The notes beneath the pieces were generated by a model. The model saw only the letters and a program-made list of their open reading frames with translations. It was not told the DNA's origin and searched no databases. Of a stretch of DNA of 6,099 bases, positions 1-4,913 are shown in pieces (positions within the stretch are counted from its first letter, which is position 1; each line of letters starts with the position of its first letter). This DNA is from Trebonia sp035571275. GTDB taxonomy: Bacteria > Actinomycetota > Actinomycetes > Streptosporangiales > Streptosporangiaceae. The position numbers and the translations under genes are program-made. The stretch covers positions 1 to 6,099 of the forward strand of contig DATMKQ010000377.1 of the NCBI GenBank assembly GCA_035571275.1, written 5' to 3'.

Positions 1-796
1 AGAAGGCGATCAGGACGGCCAGGCCGCCGCCGATCAGCGACATCACGAGCGGGCTGGTCCAGCCCATCGTGTGGCCGCCGTAGGGCTGGATGCCGTAGGT
101 GATGCCGACGAGGACGGAGATCAGGCCCGCGGCGAAGGTCACGTTGCCCCACCAGTCCAGCTTGGCGGGCCTGCGGATGCCCAGTTCCCGCAGCTTGCGG
201 TAGGACCAGATCGTGCCGAGCACGCCAAACGGGACGGAGACGAGGAACACCCAGCGCCAGCTGATCGGGCCGAGGACGCCGCCGAGCACCAGGCCGATGA
301 ACGAGCCGGCGATGGCGGCGACCTGGTTGAGGCCGAGCGCGAGACCGCGCTTGTCGGCCGGGAACGCGTCGGTGAGGATCGCGCTTGAGTTGGCCATCAG
401 CATGGCGCCGCCGACGCCCTGGAAGATCCGCATGGCGATCAGGTACCAGCCCGCGGCCGCGCCGTGCATCCAGCTAACCGACAGCAGGACCGAGAACACC
501 GCGAAGATCGCGAAGCCCATGTTGTACATCCGGACCCGGCCGAACATGTCGCCCAGCCGGCCGAAGCTGACGACCAGCACCGCCGTGACGACCAGGAAGC
601 CCATAAGGAGCCACAGCAGGATCGTGGTGTTGCCCGACTGGAGCGGATCGATGCCGATGCCGCGGAAGATGTCGGGCAGCGCGATCAGCATGATGGACGA
701 GTTGATCGTCGCCATCAGCATGCCCAGCGTGGTGTTCGACAAGGCGATCCACTTGTAACGCGGGCCGACGGCGGGACTGGGTGAAGCGGGCGGCAC
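1..796 (-). CDS. MFS transporter, DHA2 (EmrB/QacA-like) family, C-terminus cut by window edge
   Basis: Inner-membrane proton-coupled exporter, probably for drugs or other small toxic compounds; the substrate cannot be read from sequence. The visible 265 residues begin VPPASPSPAVGPRYKW. The first membrane segment and a degenerate motif D1 end in IALPDIF (about 35-44). Motif A is GRLGDMFGRVRMY (79-91), the motif B region RIFQGVGGA is at 123-131, and a motif C-like segment ending in GPISWRWVF is at about 164-184. The charged linker RKLRELGIRRPAKLDWWG precedes a further helix, as in 14-helix DHA2 proteins (usually about 480-550 aa). The GTG start at 796 is chosen because GGAGGAG lies at 801-807 and an in-frame TAA lies just upstream. 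It is divergent from the YbaK gene, with an operator-like palindrome between them. Family assignment is firm; drug export is inferred. Confidence 0.93.
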   Translation of the reverse strand, partial: MPPASPSPAVGPRYKWIALSNTTLGMLMATINSSIMLIALPDIFRGIGIDPLQSGNTTILLWLLMGFLVVTAVLVVSFGRLGDMFGRVRMYNMGFAIFAVFSVLLSVSWMHGAAAGWYLIAMRIFQGVGGAMLMANSSAILTDAFPADKRGLALGLNQVAAIAGSFIGLVLGGVLGPISWRWVFLVSVPFGVLGTIWSYRKLRELGIRRPAKLDWWGNVTFAAGLISVLVGITYGIQPYGGHTMGWTSPLVMSLIGGGLAVLIAF

Positions 797-824
797 TGAA
801 CTCCTCCGGGCGGGAGACAATTAA

Positions 825-844
825 TAGTTGCTTGATACGAACTA
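825..844. promoter_or_regulatory. Imperfect palindrome, candidate MarR-type operator
   Basis: TAGTTGCTTGATACGAACTA has perfect 5-bp arms (TAGTT/AACTA) and partly symmetric inner bases. The length, the AGTTG half-site and the position 28 bp upstream of an MFS exporter start resemble MarR-family operators of actinobacterial efflux genes. A -10-like TATTAA for the exporter (minus strand, about 821-826) touches its edge, so binding there could block transcription. No MarR gene is visible in this window; the regulator could be encoded beyond the left edge or elsewhere. The dyad is seen directly; the regulator family is inferred. Confidence 0.5.
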
Positions 845-893
845 ACCTTAGCGGCAATTTGTTCCGCATCGACCCTCCTGGTTGGATGGCCGG

Positions 894-1460
894 GTGAGCC
901 TGACGCTGTCGTTCCAATCCGTGCTGTCCGCGCCGAGCCTGGTCGCCCCGCCGGTGTACGCGGCGTTGCGCGATCTGCCGGGCGCGGACCAGATCCGGGT
1001 CGCGGCGATCGACCCGGCGCTCGCCGACACCGCCGCGTTCTGCGAACGGTACGGCGTGCCGCCCGAGGAATCCGCGAACTGCGTGGTGATCGCGGCCAAG
1101 CGCGGCGGCGAGACCACGTACGCCGCGTGCGTCGTCGCGGCCACCACTCGCGCGGACGTCAACGGGCTTGTGCGACGGCACCTGGGGGCGCGGAAGGCGT
1201 CGTTCGGCCCGGTGGACACGGTCACCTCGCTGACCGGGATGGAATACGGCGGCATCACCCCGATCGGCTTGCCCGCGGACTGGCCGGTGCTGGTGGACGC
1301 GGCCGTGGCCAAGATGTCTTCCCGGGGGGTCGCGGGGGGCAGGCCCCCCGCTGGGCAGATCGTCATCGGCTCCGGGATCAGGGGCTCCAAGCTATGGCTC
1401 CCTGGCGCGCTGCTCGCCGGCCTGCCCACCGTAGAGGTCCTGGACGGGCTGGGTGTGTGA
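894..1460 (+). CDS. YbaK/EbsC-family aminoacyl-tRNA deacylase-like protein
   Basis: Family members are cytosolic trans-editing factors that hydrolyse mischarged tRNAs (YbaK acts on Cys-tRNAPro; relatives act on other pairs). The 188-aa product shows the fold's landmarks in order: CVVIAAKRGG with a lysine (about residue 69) where the family has its conserved Lys, the block SLTGMEYGGITPIGLP (about 112-127), and the C-terminal GSGIRGSKLWLP (about 159-170), equivalent to the family's GGRRGxxL motif. Between the last two blocks, SSRGVAGGRPPAGQ looks like an insert encoded by a perfect GC palindrome. The start is uncertain: GTG 894 has only a weak GGATGG upstream, and TTG 882 in the same frame would add four residues. 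It lies divergent from the exporter and upstream of the M-box leader, separated from it by a hairpin. Substrate tRNA is unknown; the domain call is solid. Confidence 0.83.
   Translation: MSLTLSFQSVLSAPSLVAPPVYAALRDLPGADQIRVAAIDPALADTAAFCERYGVPPEESANCVVIAAKRGGETTYAACVVAATTRADVNGLVRRHLGARKASFGPVDTVTSLTGMEYGGITPIGLPADWPVLVDAAVAKMSSRGVAGGRPPAGQIVIGSGIRGSKLWLPGALLAGLPTVEVLDGLGV
1332..1351. repeat. Perfect GC palindrome inside the YbaK-like gene
   Basis: GCGGGGGG, loop CAGG, CCCCCCGC form an 8-bp perfect stem. A further G6 tract lies just upstream (1324-1329). It encodes the low-complexity GGRPPAG segment between two conserved blocks of the YbaK fold. Such G/C-run palindromes recur in actinomycete genomes as small dispersed elements; that this is one of them is inference. 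Confidence 0.5.
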
Positions 1461-1482
1461 CGGGAGACACCTTCGGTCCCCG
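1461..1482 (+). terminator. Hairpin directly after the YbaK-like stop codon
   Basis: The stem pairs CGGG (1461-1464) plus GAC (1466-1468) with GTC (1476-1478... read as G1476-T1477-C1478) plus CCCG (1479-1482), with A1465 bulged and a loop of about seven bases. It begins one base after the stop codon at 1458-1460. No clear T-run follows, only AATTGACAT, so it may be a weak terminator or simply an mRNA 3' hairpin that separates this gene from the M-box transcription unit. Confidence 0.35.
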
Positions 1483-1484
1483 AA

Positions 1485-1514
1485 TTGACATAAGGGAATG
1501 CGAACAGGCATCCT
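1485..1514 (+). promoter_or_regulatory. Candidate promoter for the M-box/transporter transcript
   Basis: A consensus -35 TTGACA at 1485-1490 is followed after 18 bases by CATCCT at 1509-1514, a weak -10. A start near 1520-1522 would put the first base about 15 nt before the M-box P1 stem, a normal distance. GGAATGC (1495-1501) and GCATCC (1508-1513) form a near-inverted repeat around the -10, which could be an operator. The -35 is clear; the -10 is the weaker part. Confidence 0.5.
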
Positions 1515-1535
1515 GGGGTTGGTCAGAACAGGACA

Positions 1536-1690
1536 CCTCGTTCGGTGAGGCGTCTTCACGGACATAGGCCACTGATCCCAACCGTCGAGAGACGCTCCGG
1601 ATCAGGACACCTCTCCCCGGCCTAAGGGGTGAGGCCAAGTGGCTGCGCATGCGACCCGCTACGCCGTGGAGTGCCAAAGCTCTTACGAGA
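1536..1690 (+). ncRNA. M-box (ykoK leader) Mg2+ riboswitch aptamer
   Basis: This RNA class senses Mg2+ directly and lowers expression of downstream Mg2+ transport genes when Mg2+ is high. Conserved bases present: GGTGAGGC (1544-1551), GAGACGC (1589-1595), TCAGGAC (1602-1608), TACGCC (1660-1665) and the signature GTGCCAAAGCTC (1671-1682). The fold can be traced by hand: P1 CTCGT 1537-1541 with ACGAG 1685-1689; CTTCACG 1554-1560 with CGTGGAG 1665-1671; GCCACT 1568-1573 with AGTGGC 1638-1643; TGATCC 1573-1578 with GGATCA 1599-1604; CGTC 1583-1586 with GACG 1591-1594 closing a GAGA loop; and a stem 1610-1618 with 1626-1634. Sequence signatures and compatible helices together make the call strong. 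The gene controlled is the Nramp-type transporter starting at 1978. Confidence 0.93.
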
Positions 1691-1702
1691 GAGGTGACGC
1701 CG

Positions 1703-1718
1703 CCGCGGCGGGCCGCGG
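1703..1718 (+). promoter_or_regulatory. GC hairpin just after the M-box, possible expression-platform element
   Basis: CCGCGG (1703-1708), loop CGGG, CCGCGG (1713-1718) give a 6-bp all-GC stem 13 nt after P1, extendable by a G-T pair. It is followed by AGCGAAAGTCCCTCTTAACC, with no true T-run. Nearby, CCCTCT (1730-1735) can pair either with AGAGG (1690-1694) beside P1 or with GGAGGG (1776-1781), the Shine-Dalgarno of the short ORF below. This would suit a switch, but it is paper folding only. Confidence 0.35.
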
Positions 1719-1775
1719 TCAGCGAAAGTCCCTCTTAACCGGTGTCACGGTGCCAGGCGCATACGCGCCGCTAAC

Positions 1776-1784
1776 GGAGGGAGG
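1776..1784 (+). promoter_or_regulatory. Strong Shine-Dalgarno of the leader ORF
   Basis: GGAGGGAGG lies 6 bases before ATG 1791. It is stronger than the ribosome binding site of the transporter itself (AAAGGGG at 1963-1969), which argues that the short ORF is translated. A small hairpin GGCGC-ATAC-GCGCC (1756-1769) sits just upstream. Confidence 0.55.
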
Positions 1785-1790
1785 CGCGCG

Positions 1791-1865
1791 ATGGACTCTG
1801 ATAGTAGTCCGGGCCGAAGTCGGCCCGTTCCGCCGCTTTCCCTGCCAGTCCCTGGCACACGCTGA
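1791..1865 (+). CDS. Proline-rich 24-aa leader peptide (uORF) downstream of the M-box
   Basis: ATG 1791 to TGA 1863-1865 encodes a peptide that begins MDSDSSPG, continues through RSRPVPPLSLPVPG and ends in TR. Six of 24 residues are proline (7, 12, 14, 15, 19, 21), including one Pro-Pro, with acidic and serine residues at the front. It has a near-ideal Shine-Dalgarno at 6-nt spacing and lies between the M-box and the transporter. Codons 7-13 contain a perfect GC stem (1810-1827), so ribosomes on the ORF would open that stem. Enterobacterial mgtA and mgtC leaders also contain short proline-rich ORFs (mgtL, mgtP) whose translation couples Mg2+ or proline supply to expression. The resemblance is in design, not alignable sequence. 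It was found by eye; no homologue is known to me, and translation is inferred. Confidence 0.6.
   Translation: MDSDSSPGRSRPVPPLSLPVPGTR
1810..1827 (+). terminator. Strong hairpin inside the leader ORF, terminator-like
   Basis: CGGGCCG (1810-1816), loop AAGT, CGGCCCG (1821-1827) form a 7-bp perfect stem with a tetraloop, followed by TTCCGCCGCTTTCCC, which is pyrimidine-rich without a continuous T-run. It is the best attenuator candidate between the M-box and the transporter, since many actinobacterial terminators lack clean T-tracts. It could also act as a translation-coupled structure, because it overlaps codons 7-13 of the proline-rich ORF. Confidence 0.4.
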
Positions 1866-1898
1866 CACGATTAACCGCCCTTTGGGGTGATCCCGCCA

Positions 1899-1922
1899 CA
1901 GCGCACCGCGCTGCGCGCGGTG
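1899..1922 (+). promoter_or_regulatory. Two mutually exclusive hairpins in the transporter 5' UTR
   Basis: CAGCGC-ACC-GCGCTG (1899-1913, 6 bp) and CACCGCGC-TGC-GCGCGGTG (1904-1922, 8 bp) are both perfect but share bases 1904-1913, so only one can form at a time. They lie between the leader ORF stop and the transporter start. The second is the more stable. A regulatory role is inferred from position. Confidence 0.4.
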
Positions 1923-1943
1923 ACCGGCGTGTGCCCTCAGTCC

Positions 1944-1969
1944 CGCTTTAGTGCAAAGCGTGAAAGGGG
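1944..1969 (+). promoter_or_regulatory. Hairpin abutting the transporter ribosome binding site
   Basis: CGCTTT (1944-1949), loop AGTGC, AAAGCG (1955-1960) ends three bases before the Shine-Dalgarno AAAGGGG (1963-1969), which is 8 nt from ATG 1978. CCCTTT at 1878-1883 is complementary to AAAGGG of this site and could sequester it instead. The ribosome binding site fixes the start at 1978 rather than GTG 1951, which lies inside the hairpin loop. Confidence 0.45.
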
Positions 1970-1977
1970 TGAACACC

Positions 1978-3603
1978 ATGACCGCAGTAGACATCCGCCC
2001 CACGGCGGTGCTGGACAACGAGCACGTGGGCGACATCCGCGGTGCCCTCGGCACGATCCGGGTCGGCGACACGGGCGCCAGGCCGACCATGTCCAGCAAG
2101 ATGAAGACGCTGCTCGCCGTCGTCGGGCCCGGCCTGATCGTGATGGTGGGCGACAACGACGCCGGGGCCTTCTCGACCTACGGGCAGGCCGGGCAGAACT
2201 ACGGCACCCGGCTGCTGTGGACGCTGCTGCTGCTGATTCCCGTGCTGTACGTGAATCAGGAGATGGTGCTCCGCCTCGGCGCCGTCACCGGCGTGGGCCA
2301 CGCCCGGCTGATCCTGCAGCGGTTCGGCAAGTTCTGGGGCGCGTTCTCGGTCATCGACCTGTTCATCCTGAACGCGCTGACCATCATCACCGAGTTCATT
2401 GGCATCACGCTGGCCGCCGGCTACCTCGGAGTACCCAGGGTGGCGGCCGTCGGCGGCGCGGCCCTGGTGATCATCGCGTCGGCGTTCACCGGCTCGTTCC
2501 GCCGCTTCGAGCGGATCGCGATCACCTTCTGCGCCGGCTCGCTGCTGCTGATCCCGCTGTACTTCCTGACCCACCCGTCGGTCAGCCAGATGGCGCATGG
2601 TTTCGCCGTGCCCGGCCTGCCCGGCGGCTCGGGCCAGATGGCGACCGTGATGCTGCTGGTCATCGGCATCGTCGGCACCACCGTGGCGCCGTGGCAGCTG
2701 TTCTTCCAGCAGAGCTACGTCATCGACAAGCGGATCACCCCCCGCTTCATGAAGTACGAGAAGGCCGACCTGTGGATCGGCATCGCGATCGTCGTGGTCG
2801 GCGCCGCCGTCGTGATGGGCGCGACCGCCGCCGCGTTCGCCGGCACGAAGAGCGCGGGCAACTTCACCGACTCCGCTGGGCTGGCGCACGGCGTCGCCGC
2901 CTACGCCGGCCACGCGGCGGGCGTCATCTTCGCGATCGCCCTGCTCGACGCGTCCGTGATCGGCGCGTTCGCGGTGTCGCTGTCCAGCGCGTACGCGATC
3001 GGCGACGTTCTCGGGCTGAACCACTCGCTGCACCGCGGCATCGGCCAGGCCAAGGGGTTCTACGCCGTGTACGCGGCGCTGATCGCCGGCGCGGCCACCA
3101 TCGTGCTCATCCCCGGGTCGCCGCTCGGGCTGATCACCGAGGGCGTCCAGGTGCTGGCCGGGGTGCTGCTGCCGAGCGCGACCGTGTTCCTGCTGCTGCT
3201 GTGCAACGACCGTGAGGTGCTCGGCCCCTGGGTGAACGGGCGCAAGACCAACGCGTTCACCTCCGCGGTGATCGCGGTGCTCATCACGCTGTCGGTGGTG
3301 CTCACCGCGTCGGTCCTGTTCCCGGCGATCACCGCCCGCCAGATGGTCATGATCTTCGTGGCCTGCGCGGCCGTGTCGGCGCTCGCGGGCGTGTGGACGC
3401 TGGGCCGGCGGCGCCGGACGCCGTCGGCCGCGCTGGTCTACGCCAACCCCGGCACGTGGCGGATGCCCCCGCTGTCGCTGCTGGGCGCGCCCGTCGTGAG
3501 CGGCGCCCGCAAGCTGGGGCTCACGGCGCTGCGCGGTTACCTCGCGATCGCGATGATCCTCGTCATCGTCAAGATCGTCGAGGTAGCCATCAGCGCCCAC
3601 TGA
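1978..3603 (+). CDS. Nramp-superfamily divalent metal transporter, probable Mg2+ transporter (NRMT type)
   Basis: Inner-membrane importer, 541 aa, with about 40 soluble N-terminal residues and 11-12 hydrophobic segments; Mn/Fe Nramps are usually 400-450 aa. TM1 reads GPGLIVMVGDNDAGAFSTYG, so the canonical DPGN becomes D61-A-G-A64: the aspartate is kept and the asparagine is lost. TM6 reads GTTVAPWQLFF, so MPH becomes A237-P-W239, removing the methionine that favours transition metals. Loss of this Met is a hallmark of the Nramp-related magnesium transporters studied in Clostridium and Eggerthella. The C-terminal part has a basic stretch (LGRRRRTPS, about 475-483), the segment TWRMPPL and a final helix. 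Start ATG 1978 is chosen from AAAGGGG eight bases upstream. The upstream M-box independently points to Mg2+. Superfamily membership is certain; Mg2+ as substrate is well supported inference. A 12-bp inverted repeat follows the stop. Confidence 0.95.
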   Translation: MTAVDIRPTAVLDNEHVGDIRGALGTIRVGDTGARPTMSSKMKTLLAVVGPGLIVMVGDNDAGAFSTYGQAGQNYGTRLLWTLLLLIPVLYVNQEMVLRLGAVTGVGHARLILQRFGKFWGAFSVIDLFILNALTIITEFIGITLAAGYLGVPRVAAVGGAALVIIASAFTGSFRRFERIAITFCAGSLLLIPLYFLTHPSVSQMAHGFAVPGLPGGSGQMATVMLLVIGIVGTTVAPWQLFFQQSYVIDKRITPRFMKYEKADLWIGIAIVVVGAAVVMGATAAAFAGTKSAGNFTDSAGLAHGVAAYAGHAAGVIFAIALLDASVIGAFAVSLSSAYAIGDVLGLNHSLHRGIGQAKGFYAVYAALIAGAATIVLIPGSPLGLITEGVQVLAGVLLPSATVFLLLLCNDREVLGPWVNGRKTNAFTSAVIAVLITLSVVLTASVLFPAITARQMVMIFVACAAVSALAGVWTLGRRRRTPSAALVYANPGTWRMPPLSLLGAPVVSGARKLGLTALRGYLAIAMILVIVKIVEVAISAH

Positions 3604-3612
3604 GAGTCGCCA

Positions 3613-3654
3613 CGGTCCGTTCAGGATAGAAATATTGATCTTCTGAACGGACCG
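3613..3654. terminator. Long inverted repeat after the transporter gene
   Basis: CGGTCCGTTCAG (3613-3624) is perfectly complementary to CTGAACGGACCG (3643-3654). The 18-base loop is AT-rich (GGATAGAAATATTGATCT-like), and CAC/GTG can extend the base if G3654 is bulged. It begins 9 bases after the stop of the transporter and most simply terminates that transcript. The loop is large and no T-run follows, so an operator for the downstream racemase is the alternative. Confidence 0.5.
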
Positions 3655-3682
3655 GTGCGACCGCGGCGGGCTAGTGGCTCCC

Positions 3683-3688
3683 TACAGT
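3683..3688 (+). promoter_or_regulatory. Candidate -10 box for a leaderless racemase mRNA
   Basis: TACAGT fits the actinobacterial TANNNT pattern and ends 7 bases before GTG 3696, the spacing expected when transcription starts at the first base of the start codon. There is no recognisable -35, and no good Shine-Dalgarno precedes any of the candidate starts (3687, 3696, 3705, 3708, 3711), which supports leaderless translation. Confidence 0.4.
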
Positions 3689-3695
3689 GGGGTTC

Positions 3696-4913
3696 GTGAC
3701 CGATGTGATGGTGGATTCCGGCAGCCGGCCGCTGGCCGGGGTGCGCGTGGTCGAGCTCGCGGGGATCGGGCCCGGGCCGTTTTGCGCGATGCTGCTCGCC
3801 GACCTTGGCGCCGAAGTGATCCGGGTGGACCGGCCGGGCGGGCCGCCGTCGCCGGTGCCTGGCGACAAAGACGTCACCAGCCGGGGGAAGCGGCGGATCG
3901 TCGTCGATCTCAAGCACCCGCGCGGCCCCGAGGTCATCCTGCAGCTCGCGGCAGCCAGCGACGCGCTGCTCGAGGGATACCGGCCCGGCGTCGCCGAACG
4001 GCTCGGCGTCGGCCCCGCCGACTGCTGGGCCCGCAATCCGCGGCTGGTGTACGGGCGGATGACCGGATGGGGCCAGGACGGCCCGCTGGCGCCGACCGCC
4101 GGGCACGACATCGCCTACATCGCGGTGACCGGGGCGCTGCACGCGATCGGGCGGGCCGGCGGGCCGCCGCAGGTGCCGGTGAACTACCTGGGCGACTTCG
4201 GCGGCGGCTCGCTGTTCCTGGCGGTCGGGATGCTCGCCGCGCTGCTGCGCGCCCGCGAGACCGGGCGCGGCCAGGTGGTCGACGCCGCGATCGTGGACGG
4301 GGCCGCGATGCTCCAGGCGATGACGTACGGGCTGCTCGCCGACGGCGCGTGGACCGACGAGCGCGGCGTGAACCGGCTGGACACCGGGGCGCCGTTCTAC
4401 GACGTGTACGAGACCTCGGACGGGCGGCACATGGCCGTCGGGGCGCTCGAGCCGCAGTTCTACGTGCGGTTCATCACGCTGCTTTTCGCGCCCGAAGGGG
4501 TGCCGGCCGACCTGCCCGACGCCCGCGACCAGGCGCGGTGGCCGCGGATGCGGCAGGCGTTCGCCGCGCGCTTCGCGGAGCGGACGATGACGGAGTGGTC
4601 GAAGGTGTTCGAGGGCAGCGACGCGTGCGTCGCGCCGGTGCTCTCGATGACCGAGGCGCCGTCCCACCCGCACCTGGCGGCGCGCGGCACGTACGCGAGC
4701 GTCGACGGCGTTACGCAGCCGACGCCCGCGCCGCGGTTCTCCGACGGTGCCGCCCCCGCCGCGGCGTTCGTCCCGGGGCCGATCGCCCGGGCGGGGGCGC
4801 ACACTCGGGAAGTGCTCACCGCGCTCGGCTTGGAGGACGTGGACGCCCTGCTCGCCGATGGGGTGGTGTCGCAGGAGTTAGCGGATGGGCGGGGGCCTAG
4901 CCCAGTCGTTTGA
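3696..4913 (+). CDS. mcr: Alpha-methylacyl-CoA racemase (class III CoA-transferase fold)
   Basis: Cytosolic enzyme that interconverts (2R)- and (2S)-methyl-branched acyl-CoA esters, allowing beta-oxidation of branched fatty acids and related side chains. The N-terminus reads GVRVVELAGIGPGPFCAMLLADLGAEVIRVDRP, cut here into the motifs GVRVVELAGIGPGPF and LLADLGAEVIRVDRP. The racemase signatures are GHDIAYIAVTGALHAIGR, VNYLGDFGGGS and GQVVDAAIVDGAA. The catalytic residues fall at H137 (GHDI), D167 (GDFGGG) and E252 (ALEPQF). Each is offset by exactly 11 from His126, Asp156 and Glu241 of the M. tuberculosis MCR, so the family and active site are secure. Length is 405 aa from GTG 3696, chosen for the leaderless -10 spacing; ATG 3708 is the alternative. 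The last residues (SQELADGRGPSPVV) run past the usual end, and the last 17 bases overlap the cutinase gene on the other strand. Confidence 0.94.
   Translation: MTDVMVDSGSRPLAGVRVVELAGIGPGPFCAMLLADLGAEVIRVDRPGGPPSPVPGDKDVTSRGKRRIVVDLKHPRGPEVILQLAAASDALLEGYRPGVAERLGVGPADCWARNPRLVYGRMTGWGQDGPLAPTAGHDIAYIAVTGALHAIGRAGGPPQVPVNYLGDFGGGSLFLAVGMLAALLRARETGRGQVVDAAIVDGAAMLQAMTYGLLADGAWTDERGVNRLDTGAPFYDVYETSDGRHMAVGALEPQFYVRFITLLFAPEGVPADLPDARDQARWPRMRQAFAARFAERTMTEWSKVFEGSDACVAPVLSMTEAPSHPHLAARGTYASVDGVTQPTPAPRFSDGAAPAAAFVPGPIARAGAHTREVLTALGLEDVDALLADGVVSQELADGRGPSPVV

Noticed and set aside
474..1181. 235-codon minus-strand open frame spanning the exporter/YbaK intergenic region
   Set aside because: It runs through two real genes in wrong frames and across the divergent promoter; the exporter frame starting at 796 has the motifs and the ribosome binding site.
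1639..1890. 83-codon plus-strand open frame overlapping the M-box
   Set aside because: It starts inside conserved riboswitch helices without a ribosome binding site; the base conservation there is explained by RNA structure.
1951..1977. Longer transporter start at GTG 1951
   Set aside because: It would lie in a hairpin loop with no Shine-Dalgarno upstream, whereas ATG 1978 has AAAGGGG at 8-nt spacing.
1887..3215. 442-codon plus-strand open frame starting before the transporter
   Set aside because: Arg-rich shifted frame of the transporter with no domain signature.
1948..3600. 550-codon open frame on the minus strand fully antisense to the transporter
   Set aside because: It mirrors the transporter codon by codon and its translation is Arg/His/Asp/Gly-rich low-complexity with no domain; such antisense open frames are a by-product of extreme GC codon bias.
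3621..4802. 393-codon minus-strand open frame over the racemase
   Set aside because: Low-complexity Arg/Pro/Gly translation with no recognisable motif, while the plus strand carries a full racemase with its catalytic residues.
3674..4900. 408-codon plus-strand open frame shifted relative to the racemase
   Set aside because: Translation is almost entirely Arg/Ala/Gly/Asp, typical of a frame-shifted GC-rich gene; the racemase frame explains this DNA.
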